From contig JAMXBB010000009.1 of NCBI GenBank assembly GCA_024138015.1, positions 45,371,817 to 45,435,816 on the forward strand: a stretch of DNA of 64,000 bases. The letters are read 5' to 3'. A program made the position numbers and the translations under genes. The notes below the pieces were generated by a model. That model had not been told where the DNA came from and did not search any database. It saw only the letters and a program-made list of their open reading frames with translations. The DNA comes from Lumnitzera littorea. Taxonomy: Eukaryota; Streptophyta; Magnoliopsida; Myrtales; Combretaceae. Numbering within the stretch: the stretch's first letter is position 1; every line of letters begins with the position of its first letter. This document shows, piece after piece, positions 11,388 through 23,870 of this stretch.

Positions 11388-12888
11388 ATTATATGAAAAA
11401 TGTAATTTTTTTTTCCACATCGAGAGCAAATTTTGTAGTTAAATTAGGATTAAGGTATACCTTATGGATTAGAATACTGCTTAGGGATTAAATATGATAT
11501 TTAGAATATTCGAGTATAATGTGATTAATTTGATATTATGGTTTAGAACGAGTTCTTAAGATTTATGTATAACACCCGTAATCAAAAACTAAACTAGAAC
11601 TTAAATCAGAAACCAATTTAGAAATTAGCTTAGAATAGATCGGTAATAAGTAATACATATATATTTGGACAATTGAATCAAACCATGATTTAAAACCTAT
11701 ATGTCATAAGGATAAAAATATTAAAAGAGTGTTTATATTATAAGACACACGAAGACAAATTGATTTACAACAAGTCTAGTGAGCGAACCGAAGATTTCAG
11801 ATAAGTTGGGTTCAATATATTACTGTATTTTGAATTAATATATTAAAGTACTTAAAGGCTTAAGAGTGTATGTGGTTTTGCTTGTAAATAGTCATAAGTG
11901 CATGTGCTTATATATCTCTGATTACTTGCTAAAAACTAATGTTGTGTTTTGATGGTTTGTTGTGAATTAAGTAAAGGAAAACTATTTGGTGACCTTAAAT
12001 CGAACTTAATTATAAGCAACTTAAATACCTAATTAGACATGAATTATAACCTTTTAAGGAATAACTAAGATTCTTCAACCAAATATCAACACCTTTGAAA
12101 AAAATAGTGTTGGATAGTATAATAGATTTTTTTTTTTTCCATCTTTAGCTGAACTAAGTAATAGAAGAGGAGGTTGCGGTAAAGATGAGGGCAATGGTTC
12201 AAAGAATAGTCATTTGGGGAGCAGTGTCTCCATTACATAAACCTAAATTTGGTTGTGAGTTATTGTATAAACATTGAAATTCCTTAACTCGGATTAGAGC
12301 TGGTGAAATTACTTTGATTTCATAACAGATCGGACCATGTTGTGTGATGGCATTTGCATGTTGCATTACATTTAATTAATCGATTGAAAATCCTGTTTAT
12401 GTTTGTTATGCATTCTTAAGTATCCATCTTAACTTATTGAGTTATTGATTGCTCATACCTTTATAGATTTTCTTACAAGTTCCAATTGAGATGCTGCGAT
12501 ACAACTATCTCGAGGTTAGTTTCTTTTTTAAGTGTCTTAGGAGAGTGAGGATTAAATTGACTGATCAATTGAGATTGTTTTAGTATTAACTCTTAGGTTT
12601 ATGTACTGGTCTTATAATACTTTACTTATTAAACTACTATGGCTTGTAAATATTTCTTAAGATTGTAAGATAGTATAAATATCTTTATGTAACTATGACT
12701 TAAAGTTTTTAATTATATATATAAATTTTATCAATAATTATGAATAAGTTATTTATTTTAAAGCAAGGAGTCATGGACACTTTATGTAAATTGTATCTAC
12801 GATAGTAATTATGAGGTCAGTTACAATCCTAGGTTGGTTTACACGACGTGATTATTACAACTTTGCTGCTTTGGGGCATAACAAAACC

Positions 12889-15774
12889 TAGGAAAGTAGA
12901 GTAACAAATGTATATATTGAACTTGCTAGGAACTTAATTTAAGGATTATTGTAAGCATCTCGATCATGAAACTATTATTTTAGAGCATAATAATCATTTT
13001 CCAGCTTTTAAAGTGTTTTTCTATTTTAAATGCTTAGTTTTTCATATGACAAAGGCAAATAGATTGAAAACATATCTTCAGGAAATGATAGACCACGAGA
13101 GCCATAACAGAATATTATTACATTCTTATATGTCATTAACTGCCACAACTATTTAAGCATGCCAAATCACATACTACCATGACTATATCTATGTAAATAA
13201 AGTAGTTCATTCCCATCTATACATTCGCTATGCTTAATACAAACTACAAACATGACTACAAAGAATAACTAAGATGAAATAATGATCCATTATAGTTTCG
13301 CTAGCTTGGCTTTCGTGATGGCTTTTACGTGCTTCAACTCATGGGCAAGCTTATCAACTCTTTCCTTTTCTCTCTACTTTATCATGTTCAATTCACATTT
13401 GAGCCTACCAAACGTTCTAGCACCTTATTTCCAAACTCAAGGCCATTTATGTACATTTCCAGATCTAATCCCTTGAAATAATTACAACCATTTCCACTAT
13501 TCATGATTAACAAATATTCTCTAATCACTATAGGGTTATAGAAAGACATAATAAACAAAATTAAATTAACACATACCTAATATTTCTAACATGCTCGAAA
13601 TCTTCTTCCAAAACTTCTTACCTTCCATAATTATACAATTATGGATTGCTCATTACAATAACATGTTATGCTCTTTCCCCTCAAAGAGTTGGAATTATTT
13701 GACATATTTCTGTAACTCATGTTTCCATGCTACTTCCTATAGGGAAAAAAAGAGGGAAGACTAAGAGAAAAGCAAGTCTCAATTTATGTCTTAAGTCTTG
13801 TTACTTTAGTGACTTAAAAGACGATAACCTTACCTCATTGGCAAACAGGTGCTCAAGACATATAACAAATAGGTACAAGTATGCAATGTCTCATAAAGCT
13901 CCCAAATAAAATTTACCATATTATCTCCTAAATTTTTTCTAAGAGAGAATTAAATCACAATCTAAGAGTTTGATTCATATCATAGTCCACTAACAGTGTC
14001 CTTAAGAGAGCTGAAAATATGGTTTCCATTAAAAATTTCACAATCAACAGACGAAAAACAATAAGATCAAAAGGCTTGCCAGGATTAAATTTCATTTCTT
14101 TGTTCACATACCAACCATTGTTTAATAAAAGGAAACCTATGGAATGTAGATAGGCTAATTAAATAGTAAGAATCTCGATGATCTTTGTCCATGTATTGAT
14201 TCCATTGCTTATGGATAGAGGTAAGCAATCTAAGTTTTCCATATTACTTTTTTTAAGACTAGAGAATCTTGGTTTGCTTTAGGGTATTACTAACCATTTA
14301 AATCCTACTCAGCATCTTATGCAATTTAATCTTAAATAGACATTACAAAGTAAAGACCAACAACACCAATAGATAATGATAAATTTTGAGGTGATAAAAG
14401 TTTCTAGTGATGAATTATTGTCAATAATAACAACATTTATGGTAGATTGTTGTTAAAAGAAAATATTCTTGTGTCATATTCCAAAGTTATAGATATGTCT
14501 GAAAGCTAGTTCAAAGATAACACTTAAGAAAAAGAGAAAGAAGTACTTAAAAAACCATTTTACATAACAAACACTAGTATTTTCTTATTATTATCACTTA
14601 TCAAAAGTATCATGATTTGCAAGATAAAAGTAAAGATTACATGATATGCCAATAAAATAAGAGTTAACATAGAATTTCCTTCCATCATGAAAGCTTGTAG
14701 CATCTAGTTTCTATAATTTTAAAATTGAAGTAGATTGTATAGGATACATACAAAAAAATAGTAAAATAAAGATGAAGAAGAATCTTCCTCTTGCTCTCGT
14801 CCTAAAGTGGCAGCAAATTTGTACACAAGTTTATCTTCTAAAAGCATGCCATATGAATCAAATAAAACTCTATAAAAGAATGCAAAACCACACGTTTATA
14901 CTTAACTTACAAAGACTTAAGTTTTAACATTTAAATATCAATTACGCCAATTATCTTTGTCCATGTACTCATTCTACTAGAAGGAAGGAACCAAATCAAA
15001 ACTTGTAACGTACATAAAATATGTTATACGAGAAGAAGGAACCAATGTCAATTTTGATGCTAGTGAGAAAAATTGTTACCTTTTTGACAAAATTGATAGA
15101 AGGTATGTAGGTTTGGGATTTGACTTGCAAATTAGGGATTTGACTTGCAAATTAGGGGTTTTTCTTCACTTCACTTTCAGACCAATCTAGTTAAGGAGTT
15201 GAATAGGGTTTTAAAGAGGAACTTTTTCTTAGGGTTTTGAAGATGACTTTAGGATTTAGGTTCCAAAGATAAATTTGGGATTAAGGCTTCTTAGGGTTTC
15301 CATCTCACCTTTTAAGATTTGGCTTTGAGAAGATGGCATTATGCTTTGTATCACATGTGACTGGGTTTTCTACATGGGAAAACAATGTCATTTTGAACTT
15401 TTTTACTAAAAATATGACATTCATATGACCATACTAACAACAAAGCTAATGTTAAAAAACGAAAGGTATAAGGGTCAGTTATTTGTCAAAAAATAATAAT
15501 AATAATAATAGTAACATAGGTCATTTGTTTGCACATATATGAGAGCACACGTCACATATTTATAATTTGCCTTATTAAAAATTTAAGGGGTATTCAAAGT
15601 AAGGAAGTTATTTGATCTCTAAATGTAACCTGCCAATTTATAGGAACTTATAATGTGTTAGAATACATTATGTAAGTTCAGCAGTGTAGTCACACTGAGA
15701 TCATTTCAAGCTAATGGGGCTTTCATAATTGTTTTTATGGTGTCTTTGGTAAAATAAATATAAATTATCTAATA
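12889..15774. other. Intergenic, no gene recognised
   Basis: Short frames at 13282 and 13727 have no recognisable domain. An exact 20-bp tandem duplication lies at 15115-15154 and a short TAA/AAT repeat near 15490-15510. The stretch may be an old transposon, but I found no terminal repeats that define one. Confidence 0.4.
15115..15154 (+). repeat. Exact 20-bp tandem duplication
   Basis: The unit GGGATTTGACTTGCAAATTA occurs twice with no spacer and no mismatch, which suggests a recent slippage event. Confidence 0.9.
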
Positions 15775-15779
15775 TTCTA

Positions 15780-16425
15780 TCTAGATGAGCAGTACTGATT
15801 AAAAAAATCCTATGTAAGTCATATGAATATCGCATTACAAGGAGCTTCGAAATAGTGAGGCAGAGATGACACTTAATGGGATGATTGGAGAGAGAATAGT
15901 AGGGAGGAGGAACATGCAATCTTGGGGTCTCAAATGCACAAGTCATAAACAAAGGAGGCTAGGGAACCTAAGATGTCAACTTTATAGTTGTTGAGCAATT
16001 GAGGTTATTTCTTTGCCTGAACGCTATTTGATCTTAGATGGCAAAGGTTTTACAATGGAATATCGTTTTTTTTTATCTCTAAAGTTGTGTCAAATGAGGA
16101 GGAATGACTGAGTATTTATAGACTCTTGATGTTAATGGCATCCATTAGATTATCTTGGCGATAAACGGACGAGATAGAATTTTACCCATTCAATAATTAT
16201 TTGTAATGAGCTTGCAAAGCCCCTAAACCAATAGCCTTCCTCATGGTGTATAAGCTTGCTTAGGAAAGGCTAGAGGCAGACGGATTAATCCAACGATCCT
16301 TATTTGGAGCCAACAAGTGAAATCTCCTTAAATCATCCCAAATATGGATTGGAATCCTTAGACTTTGCCACCTAGCCTAAGGAGTCAAGCCTAACAGTTA
16401 ACATGGAAATTTTTAGCCTTCTACA
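15780..16425 (-). repeat. 3' LTR of the 7.4-kb element
   Basis: The left edge reads TCTAGATGAG against TGTAGATGAG in the partner, and the right edge ends CTACA. The minus-strand TATAAATA is at 16123-16130. The two LTRs carry many substitutions and small indels, so the insertion is not young. Confidence 0.85.
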
Positions 16426-16438
16426 TTTTTGCCTCCTG
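16426..16438 (-). other. Polypurine tract
   Basis: The minus strand reads CAGGAGGCAAAAA directly before the LTR start TGTAG. It is the expected plus-strand primer for reverse transcription and fixes the orientation of the element. Confidence 0.7.
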
Positions 16439-17331
16439 ACCAAAATTCTTCGATGGAGTTTAAGTATTTTGGGCATCAATTACTAGTTTTGAATAGCTAA
16501 GTTACTACTTAGAGTAAGTGCAGTACAAAGAGTCGCATTGTTGACAAGTGCGCTCACATAACTAAGGATTTCATTTAATCTAGTGCTAGCGCTAGCGCTA
16601 CAAATTTATTTATCATATGCCTCTATGCGTAGCTGACGGCACCGCTTAACTATACATGTCACTTTAGGCGTGTTGGAGAGACATTACCCCCACAATAATA
16701 TATTAAATAAGACTTCCATGTCATATGAGTTTTTTTTTGTGTGAACTCCATGTGAATTATTTGTTTAATTGAATCACATTCTATGTTCTACCTTCACTTG
16801 TTTCGATCCGTAAAAATGAATTGGTAAATTCACATACCATGCGTATGATTGTTCAAAAGGAAGCGGGATTTCGGACAAGACCTACTGCTTTGCGATTGGT
16901 ACCATCACGTCAAGGCTATATTCCACCATTTAAAATATTCCTTAAAAATGAATTCTCAATATCCCAAAGATATCTAGAGTAAGTTGTTATCTTCTTCGAT
17001 TTCCCTTAAATATATAAAAGATTTCCAAGTAAAATCTTCACCTTTTCTTTAATTACATATCATGATGAGTTGCCTCCTGACTTCTAATGGATATCCCCAA
17101 GTAGTGCTCGTATATGAAATGTTCCCAACACGAATTCACTTTTCTTTAGCAAACTTCACTGATGGGGAATCTTTTGTATATAATATATATATTTTTTCAA
17201 TGACGTGTGTCAAAACATCCACTACTTAGTGGAAAATATATACCTTTATTCATTTAACATCCTCGAACATATTGGACATGCTGAGCTTCCACACCTTCAA
17301 ATCACAAACTGCACCTTGTTTACTTTCTCCA

Positions 17332-17800
17332 TTATACATGTATATATGTATAGACGTATGTATATATTATATATATATTTAAATGTTTGCTTAAATCATA
17401 GAAAACGTGTTCTAGCCTTGATTTTGTTTCCTGCACTGGCTTCTTGTAGTGCGGACCAAAAGAAGACGTGATTTGAATCGGGCAATTCTCTGGAACATAT
17501 TCTTCCTTATCGAAAACTTGTAGCGAAGAGATTTCCCCCACATCATCTAAAATCTTTTTTTATGTCTCCAGCTTGTTGCATCCTTTCTCCATATCATAGT
17601 TCATATCTTATTTTAAATCAAAAATCATTTCAAGAAACTTCATCAAATCATCCAGATTCTCCGAACATCGAAAATTAAAGCTGATCTTAATTTTCTCAAG
17701 CAAATCATGTTGATATATATTTTGTATCGTCAACTTTTCTTTCCACTGAAAGTTTCAAGTCGTTCGCCTCCAGTCGTCTGGCAACAACGAACGAGTGCGG
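17332..17800 (-). pseudogene. Unidentified coding-like segment inside the 7.4-kb element
   Basis: A minus-strand frame at 17332-17541 and the sequence upstream to about 17800 read as plausible protein in patches (for example VFDKEEYVPENCPI), with stops and frameshifts. It matches no retroelement domain that I recognise. It could be decayed gag or captured host sequence. Confidence 0.25.
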
Positions 17801-19403
17801 ACGATTAGGCAAATCACGTGGGTCAAGAAGCTCGGAATGCTACATTATTGCTCAAAAGATTAGGCCTATGGTTATTTTTGTCTTATGTAAAGTGCGGCTA
17901 CAATTCTGTTCGTAGTGACGTCATTTTTCTTTATTTCCATTTTTTTTAATTAATATTTCTGACCTTCCATGTCTCTCTCTTGTAGGTCACAATAGTAAAT
18001 ATCTATATTGCGTCCTTGTTTGAACATGTTTGCATACCTCAGCATATATATCATCAACAAAACAACCCAAAACATTAACAAATATCATCCGGATCCTCGA
18101 CGTTGATATTGAAGTTCCAAGCACTCATCTTTTTCCATGATCGAGTCAACTATATATATATATATATATATTCGCATACACATTACCAATTTGTCTCTTT
18201 AGTTCAAGCCTTGTTCACATGACTCTAATCTTCTTGCAACAATGAAAGAGGGTGAGTAAGCAAGCTACTAAGTGAAGCTTAAATCTTAGTCCTCATGTGT
18301 ACGAAGAAAAGCATCAGATCACTACTCATCAAGGCTATTCATTGCCACTAGTCATGAATTCTCTAGTAAACAATCTAGTTGAGCCTTGTCACTAACAACG
18401 ATGATAAAAAAAAGTCGATAGCTTAAATCTTCGGTCTTCTTTCTTTCTTTGTATTTTTTCGTTGGACTGCTATATATATATATACATCCTGTCAAGTCCG
18501 TGTGTTTACTTCTTCGGTTGTTAGATGTGGCTATTGGTTTTCTTCAATTGTATGAACTAAACTACTGTTGAACTTGGATTGATATTGACATGCAAACTTA
18601 AGCTATCTTGGATCGCTAGCATAAATAAGCTTCTATATTTACCTTAATCATGGGTTGAGGCATGTTGATTTTTCTTTTCTTTTACTTACTTCAGTTAGCT
18701 TCATATATTGGAACATTGATTTGTTCATGTCTTCATTGAGATAAGCTTACACATGACATTCTTTCAATCACATGTCTGGAGAGAATCCAATTTATGGTGT
18801 GGAATGTTTTAGGCTTGTATGTTATTTGAATCAAGGCTTTGCACATTTGTTGTAGCACCTATTTCTCCCTACAATGCAAATTATAATGCTCTACCTTGTT
18901 TTTTAGTTGCTTGCTTCGATCCCTATGGTTTCGTTTTTACTTTTTATTACAGGGAGTAGAAGAAAATAGCGTTAATTATTGAAACAATGGCTCTTCAAGT
19001 TATACTAAGTCCTCCTATTGCTTAGTAACAAATTTAACTTGTATTAGCAATAGAGATGCCTTTTTTTTTTTTTTTTTGCAATTTGTTAAATCTGAGATCC
19101 TCCACTTAGAGAGTACATTGATATTGCACTCTAATGGCAAAAGAGATGAAGATCCATCTAAGTTGAAGCACAAAGGCAATGAAGTGGAAAGACTTGTTGG
19201 TGTAATAAGATAAACGTTCGCACTAATCTTAAGTCCCTTAGGACAAGTGGTTGGACATGGCCATATCTGAAGTCATATTTCAAGAGAAGACAAACATCAA
19301 GAAGTTTTTATAACAACTTGCATGGATGGTAAGCTCTAGTTTGTCAAGTGCGAGTTTTGTGCTAAATCTAGAAATACCATCAGGAGAGATTTAGTGTTGG
19401 ACT

Positions 19404-20560
19404 TCAAAATGAGAGGAGAAAGCTACCCAATTTGCATTCCTGAAGGAGTCTCCCTTTGGATGGAATGACTAGGTAGCATACATTGTAGAGAAGTCGAAGC
19501 ATGTGACTCTCCTGAAGAAAACTAGAGTCTTCCATTCTACGATCACTTCTACTCAATTGTGGTTCCCATATGCGAGTGGAATGAAAGTATGGTACGTTAT
19601 TATTTTGTGGTGGAGTAACCAAAGTTTCTAGAGGTAACATCCACAGATATTTAGAATTAAACATTGCTACAAGTATGGTAGGACTTCTCCCATTATCTGA
19701 ATGTTTCGCTTCAATTGTTTTTTTCTTTAATTACCATGTATGTCTTGTCTTGCTAACTTCTTCCATTATTTTTGCAGGAACAGTATCATAATTAATTGCC
19801 CTTAATCCACTTCAAGAGGCAAAGTAGGTTGAGTAGTTCTTTGGTAAGGAATTAACTTTCGGTGAACAAACTTTAAGCATAGCAAGTCTTAGTAGGCTTC
19901 AAGTGCAACAGGCCTTAAGCGAGCAAGCCTTAAGCATAACAAACTTCACATAAAGAAGCCTCGACCGAGAAAGCCTCAAGCATAGTAGGCTCTAGTAAGC
20001 CTTAAGTGTAGTAAACATCTTGTATAGCAAGCTCTGAATGTAGAAGACCCTAATAGGCCTCGAGCGGGGCAAGGCTCGTATGTAGCTATCCTCTTTTGCA
20101 ATGAGACTTAAGGGGACTCTAGGATCACCATCAAAGAAGACTCAGTAGGTTTCAAACATAACAAACCTTGAGCAAGCAAGCCTAAAGTGTAGTGAGCCTC
20201 GAGAGCAGTATCATTTGTGCATAACAGGCCTCGGGAGTGATAAGTCCTAGTAGGCCTTACACATCAAGAGCTTCGTTTGCGAAGACCTTCAAATAGAGAC
20301 TTGTTTCACCATCGACGAAAACTTGTTCTATTCCAAAAATAAGAAGAGAGAGTTACCTTTTGGACATACTCAATTTGCTTTTCTCAAGAAATTGCTTTCA
20401 TTAAGATGGAGCTATTAGGTAGAGTATATTATCGTGAAGCCTAAGCATATAACTCTCTTGAAGAAGGCTGGGATCCTTCATGCCATTATTACTTTTGCTC
20501 AATTGTAGTTCCTATAATCAGTGAGATAAAAGTGTGGTAGGCACAAACAAAGTTCATTTG
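19404..20560. repeat. Diverged internal duplication
   Basis: About 200 bp at 19404-19605 is similar to 20345-20550. Both share a run through CTCTTGAAGAA/CTCCTGAAGAA, a TTCTACTCAATTGTGGTTCC/TTTGCTCAATTGTAGTTCC block and GAATGAAAGTATGGTA/GATAAAAGTGTGGTA. The copies sit about 940 bp apart with the 20-25-bp repeat array between them. Confidence 0.6.
19865..20290. repeat. Degenerate minisatellite, AGCCTTAAGC / AGGCCTCGAGC motifs
   Basis: Variants of a short unit built on TAGGCTTCAAGC, AAGCCTTAAGC and AGGCCTCGAGC recur many times with spacing of about 20-25 bp. Units are diverged. The array lies between the two internal duplication arms of the 7.4-kb element. Confidence 0.7.
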
Positions 20561-21474
20561 TGGTACATTCTAAGGAGCTTGCTTTCCTTATTTGATACGG
20601 AAGGCGAGCTAAATGCCTATTAAGGTTAGCGATGATGATCTAGAGTTGGTAGAGTATAAGGAATCCCTAGTCAAGGAAAGGGGGATGAGATTAGAAGTTA
20701 TGTTGGTGCACTACTGCCCAAGTGTATATGGAGGTGAGCAATGCACTGCATTTATTGATATCCCTCCTCCTTTAGTGGCTAACATGTTTCGTTAAGACTA
20801 GGTAACAACTCAAGTGATTGTTTCTTCATTAGAGGGAACTTATGCTTTGATGAACTTGTTACGCTATCTTGTTTCATGATGCTACTTAAAGTACTCTTGG
20901 TAGTAGAAGTCATTGAGCATGTGTAGATCATTGTGCACTTAGGAGGCAATGCCTTCACTTAGCAACAATAACAAAAGTTATTATAATTAGCATTCTCGTA
21001 GGTCATTAAGCTTGTGGCATTTAAGATTACTTAAACTCTATGTTCTATAGAGCCACCTCAATGGTTGTCATGAACATAAGGCTACTTAGACTATTATAAT
21101 CTAAGGAGCTTCAAGAGTCATCTCGCACATCAGAGCAAAACCTCTCACTTATAGTGATAATATTTAAGCGATCTCTTTCTCGAAGGTATTCAATCATGCT
21201 AAAGTAGCAATAATAGCTTTCATTGTCTAAGATTGATAATTCTCTTTCATTAGTCGAGGGGATATTTCCTACTACTCGGGTACTTAGAATTGTCCTTAGT
21301 TGTGATAACTTATAATGCGCTTAAGAAGCAATGCTCTTACTAATATGCATTATATAAGAGTCCATGCTTTTACTAAGAAGCAATGATGTTTGATTAAGTG
21401 TTGCTTAGTTGCAGAAGTCACTTAATTGAAGACATCTCGCTCTTTAAAGCAATAGTGATGTAAGATGTGGATAT

Positions 21475-21865
21475 TAGGACATTGCCTAGTCTTGAAGCAT
21501 AGAAGCCAATATACTAAGGCATTGCTTGGGCTAGAGGGGTAGAAGCTGAGATGTTAGGGCATTACTTAGGCTTGAGGCATTGCAAGGTAAGATGCTAGGG
21601 CATTACTTGGTCTTGAGGCATTGCAAGCCAAGATGCCAAGGCGTTGCCTAAGCTTAAGGCATGGAAGCTATGATGCTAAGGCGTTACTGGGGCTTAAGGC
21701 GTAAAAGCCGATATGCTAGGGCATTACCTAGGTTGGGGGCATGGATGCTGAGATGCCAGGATATTGCCTGGGCTTAAGGCATGGAAGTTGATGTGCTAGG
21801 GCATTGCTTAGGCTTAAGGCATAGAAATCGACGTACTAGGGTATTGCTTGGGCTTAAAACTTAAG
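21475..21865. repeat. About 40-41-bp minisatellite, 9-10 units
   Basis: Successive units share GATGCTAGGGCATT, then GCTTAGGCTTAAGGCAT, then GGAAGC. Measured spacing between adjacent units is 40-41 bp. Units are 70-90 percent alike by eye. The array sits just downstream of the gag-like region of the element (minus strand). Confidence 0.8.
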
Positions 21866-22525
21866 AGCTAAGTTACTATAGCATTGATGATATAAGAGCT
21901 TCAATTTTGATGCTCCCATAGAAGACTTAGCTTGTATTTTCTTCATATAAACATCAAAATCTTCTCTTGCTATAAAGGAAGTCCTTGGAGTAAAGGTTAA
22001 AGATATAGGTAGTGGAGTAAGAGCATCATTAAGGTAGGAAGTAGGCTTACCCAAGATTGGGATAGTGGGATTAGATGAAGGAGTAAGCACACGTGAGGAT
22101 GAAGAGCTACTAATTTAGACCCTTATATTCTTTGTTTCGGATACTAGATTTTGTCTAAGCTGCAACCTGTGGTAAGGGGGTTCACTCATACCCTCCTAAG
22201 GGTATGTCTTCTTTAGTAATAAGAAGGTAAGTTAGATGAGTAGAAGGGGTAGCACTTGTTTGTGCAACAATAGTAGGGTCTAGCAAAGCCACTCCAAGTT
22301 GCACAGTAATAAAGGCAACCAACCCTATCATGAGTGAAGCAAACATACCCGTGAAATGATTTAAGACTTTTGTTGCCTCTTGCATAGCTTACATCACCTC
22401 CATAATGCCTTAAGGTGGTGGAGGTGGGTCTTGCTCAACTTGTTCAACATTAATACTTTGTTATTGAGAGATAGCTTCACTTGTTATAGCCATTCTCTTC
22501 CTAGGAGGTGCCATCACTTTAATAT
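21854..22525 (-). pseudogene. Gag-like remnant of the 7.4-kb element
   Basis: Just inside the 5' LTR the minus strand opens with an ATG followed by APPRKRMA and, after in-frame stops, a polyproline run and then an MQEATKVLNHF-like helix (22182-22385). A basic start followed by a Q/E-rich amphipathic helix resembles the N-terminus of plant gypsy gag. No zinc knuckle was seen. The frame is broken by several stops. Confidence 0.4.
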
Positions 22526-22555
22526 CACACTCCATCTCCAATAGAGTCACGAAAA

Positions 22556-23203
22556 TGTAGATGAGGGGGTTTTAATTGGAGCAGTCCCGTATGAGTTATT
22601 CGAGTATTGCATTACATGCAGCCTTAGAGTAGGGATGTGGAAATCACACACGATGGGATGATTGGAGAGAGAATGGTAGGGAGAAAAAATAGGCAATCTT
22701 GGAGTCTTAAATACACAAGTGACTAACAAGAGAGCCTAAAGAACCTAAGATGTCAACCTTGCAATTCTTATGGAGCTGGGATCGTTTCTTGGCCTAAACA
22801 CTATTCGATCTTAGAGGGTAGAGGTTTCACATTGAAATATCATTTCTTTGATCTTTAGAGTTGTATTAAATGAGGAGAAATGGTTGAGTATTTATAGACT
22901 CTTAAGCTTAATGACATCCGTTAGATCATCTTGGCTATAAACGGATGAGATAGAATTTTACTCATTCCATAATTATTTGGAATAAGCTTAACAAAAGCCC
23001 AAGACTATTAACCTTTCTTATGGTATATAAGCCTGCCTAGAAAAGGTTAAAGGCGGACGAATCAATTCAGTGGTCCCTATTCTAAGCCCACTAAATCAAA
23101 TCTCTCTAAATTATCTCAAATATGGACTAGACTCCTTCGACCCTACTATTTAGCCTAAGGAGTCTAGCCCAATAATTAACATGGAAATTTTCAACCTTTT
23201 ACA
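22556..23203 (-). repeat. 5' LTR of the 7.4-kb element
   Basis: The left edge is TGTAGATGAG and the right edge ends TTTTACA, followed by the target duplication TTCTA. The TATAAATA box on the minus strand is at 22889-22896, about 310 bp from the LTR start. I could not match the adjacent sequence (22540-22555) to a tRNA primer site. Confidence 0.85.
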
Positions 23204-23464
23204 TTCTATTTACTATCTAATAATTAAAACATTTGTTGACTAGACACTACATACTTTTAGGGACATCATAGTAATTTTATTAAATTGGATGACAACTTCT
23301 ATTCTTACGTTGTACCACTTAGTTTTAAGTAACTTCTCTTCTTACATTCATCTTCTTTAGCAACCACTTCAACTACATACATGATATGGCATAACTTCTC
23401 TAGATTTCTATACATCTTCCTATCCCTTCAATGACAATGGATGGAAATGCTGGAAAATCATCTA

Positions 23465-23870
23465 ATGTCATGTTTGGTACATGAGAATAAATCGAAATGA
23501 AATCACAATTCTAGATTTCATTTTCTTTCCTTATGTTTGGAAGTACGTTTTGAAGCCAGAATCATAATTCTATGGAATCGATTATTCTAGCTACAAGGGG
23601 AATCATGATTTTGCATTTGAGAAAGCAAAATCACGATTCCATTCCTACTTCATTAATTATGACTAATTAAAATTACTTTCCTAATTTTAAAAGAAATTAT
23701 AACATGTAATAGTTAAGAGTATTTCTAATAAATAATTCTATTTGGGTAGATAATTTTATTTGAACGTTTAATTCCGTTCCGTTCCATTTTGTAGCTATCT
23801 CCAAGTATAGAAAAGGATTTTTCATTTCGATCCTCAATTCATTACATTCCTTTGTTCTAAATATCATATA
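23465..23870. mobile_element. Possible MITE
   Basis: The left end reads TGTTTGGTACATGAGAAT and the right end CATTCCTTTGTTCTAAAT, which are imperfect inverted repeats of the TTTGGTnC..GGAATG kind common in plant MITEs. Internal inverted blocks such as CAAAATCACGATTCC against GGAATCATGATTTTG (23600-23640) support a foldback element. Ends and duplication are not certain. Confidence 0.35.

Larger units (their letters stand above)
7684..12883 (+). mobile_element. Gypsy-type solo LTR A (family 1), interrupted
   Basis: This is homologous end to end with 58954-61891. It begins CGTAAGC (TG mutated to CG) and ends GGGGCATAACA; without the nested insert at 9116-11387 and its extra duplication it is about 2923 bp, against 2938 bp for the other copy. 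Flanks AAACT (7679-7683) and AAACC (12884-12888) are a 5-bp duplication with one mismatch. A TATA-like CTATAAG near 8250, about 566 bp from the start as in the sister copy (580 bp), gives plus orientation. No PBS or coding region adjoins either end, so it is a solo LTR. The ends resemble Tekay/del-type chromovirus LTRs; lineage is inference. Confidence 0.8.
15780..23203 (-). mobile_element. 7.4-kb non-autonomous LTR retrotransposon
   Basis: Two direct repeats of about 647 bp (15780-16425 and 22556-23203) bound a 6.1-kb interior, and TTCTA flanks both outer ends (15775-15779, 23204-23208). Orientation is minus: TATAAATA boxes in both LTRs read on the minus strand, a purine-rich tract (minus strand) adjoins the left LTR, and a gag-like start lies beside the right LTR. 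No protease, RT, RNase H or integrase motif was found. The interior contains two tandem-repeat arrays and a diverged internal duplication. This is a LARD- or TR-GAG-like element that would depend on proteins from another element. Confidence 0.85.

Noticed and set aside
20613..20795. 60-codon plus-strand frame inside the 7.4-kb element
   Set aside because: It is opposite to the element's orientation and has no recognisable domain.
21475..21865. Regular repeats considered as a CRISPR array
   Set aside because: Units are contiguous and diverged with no unique spacers, and the genome is a plant nuclear one.
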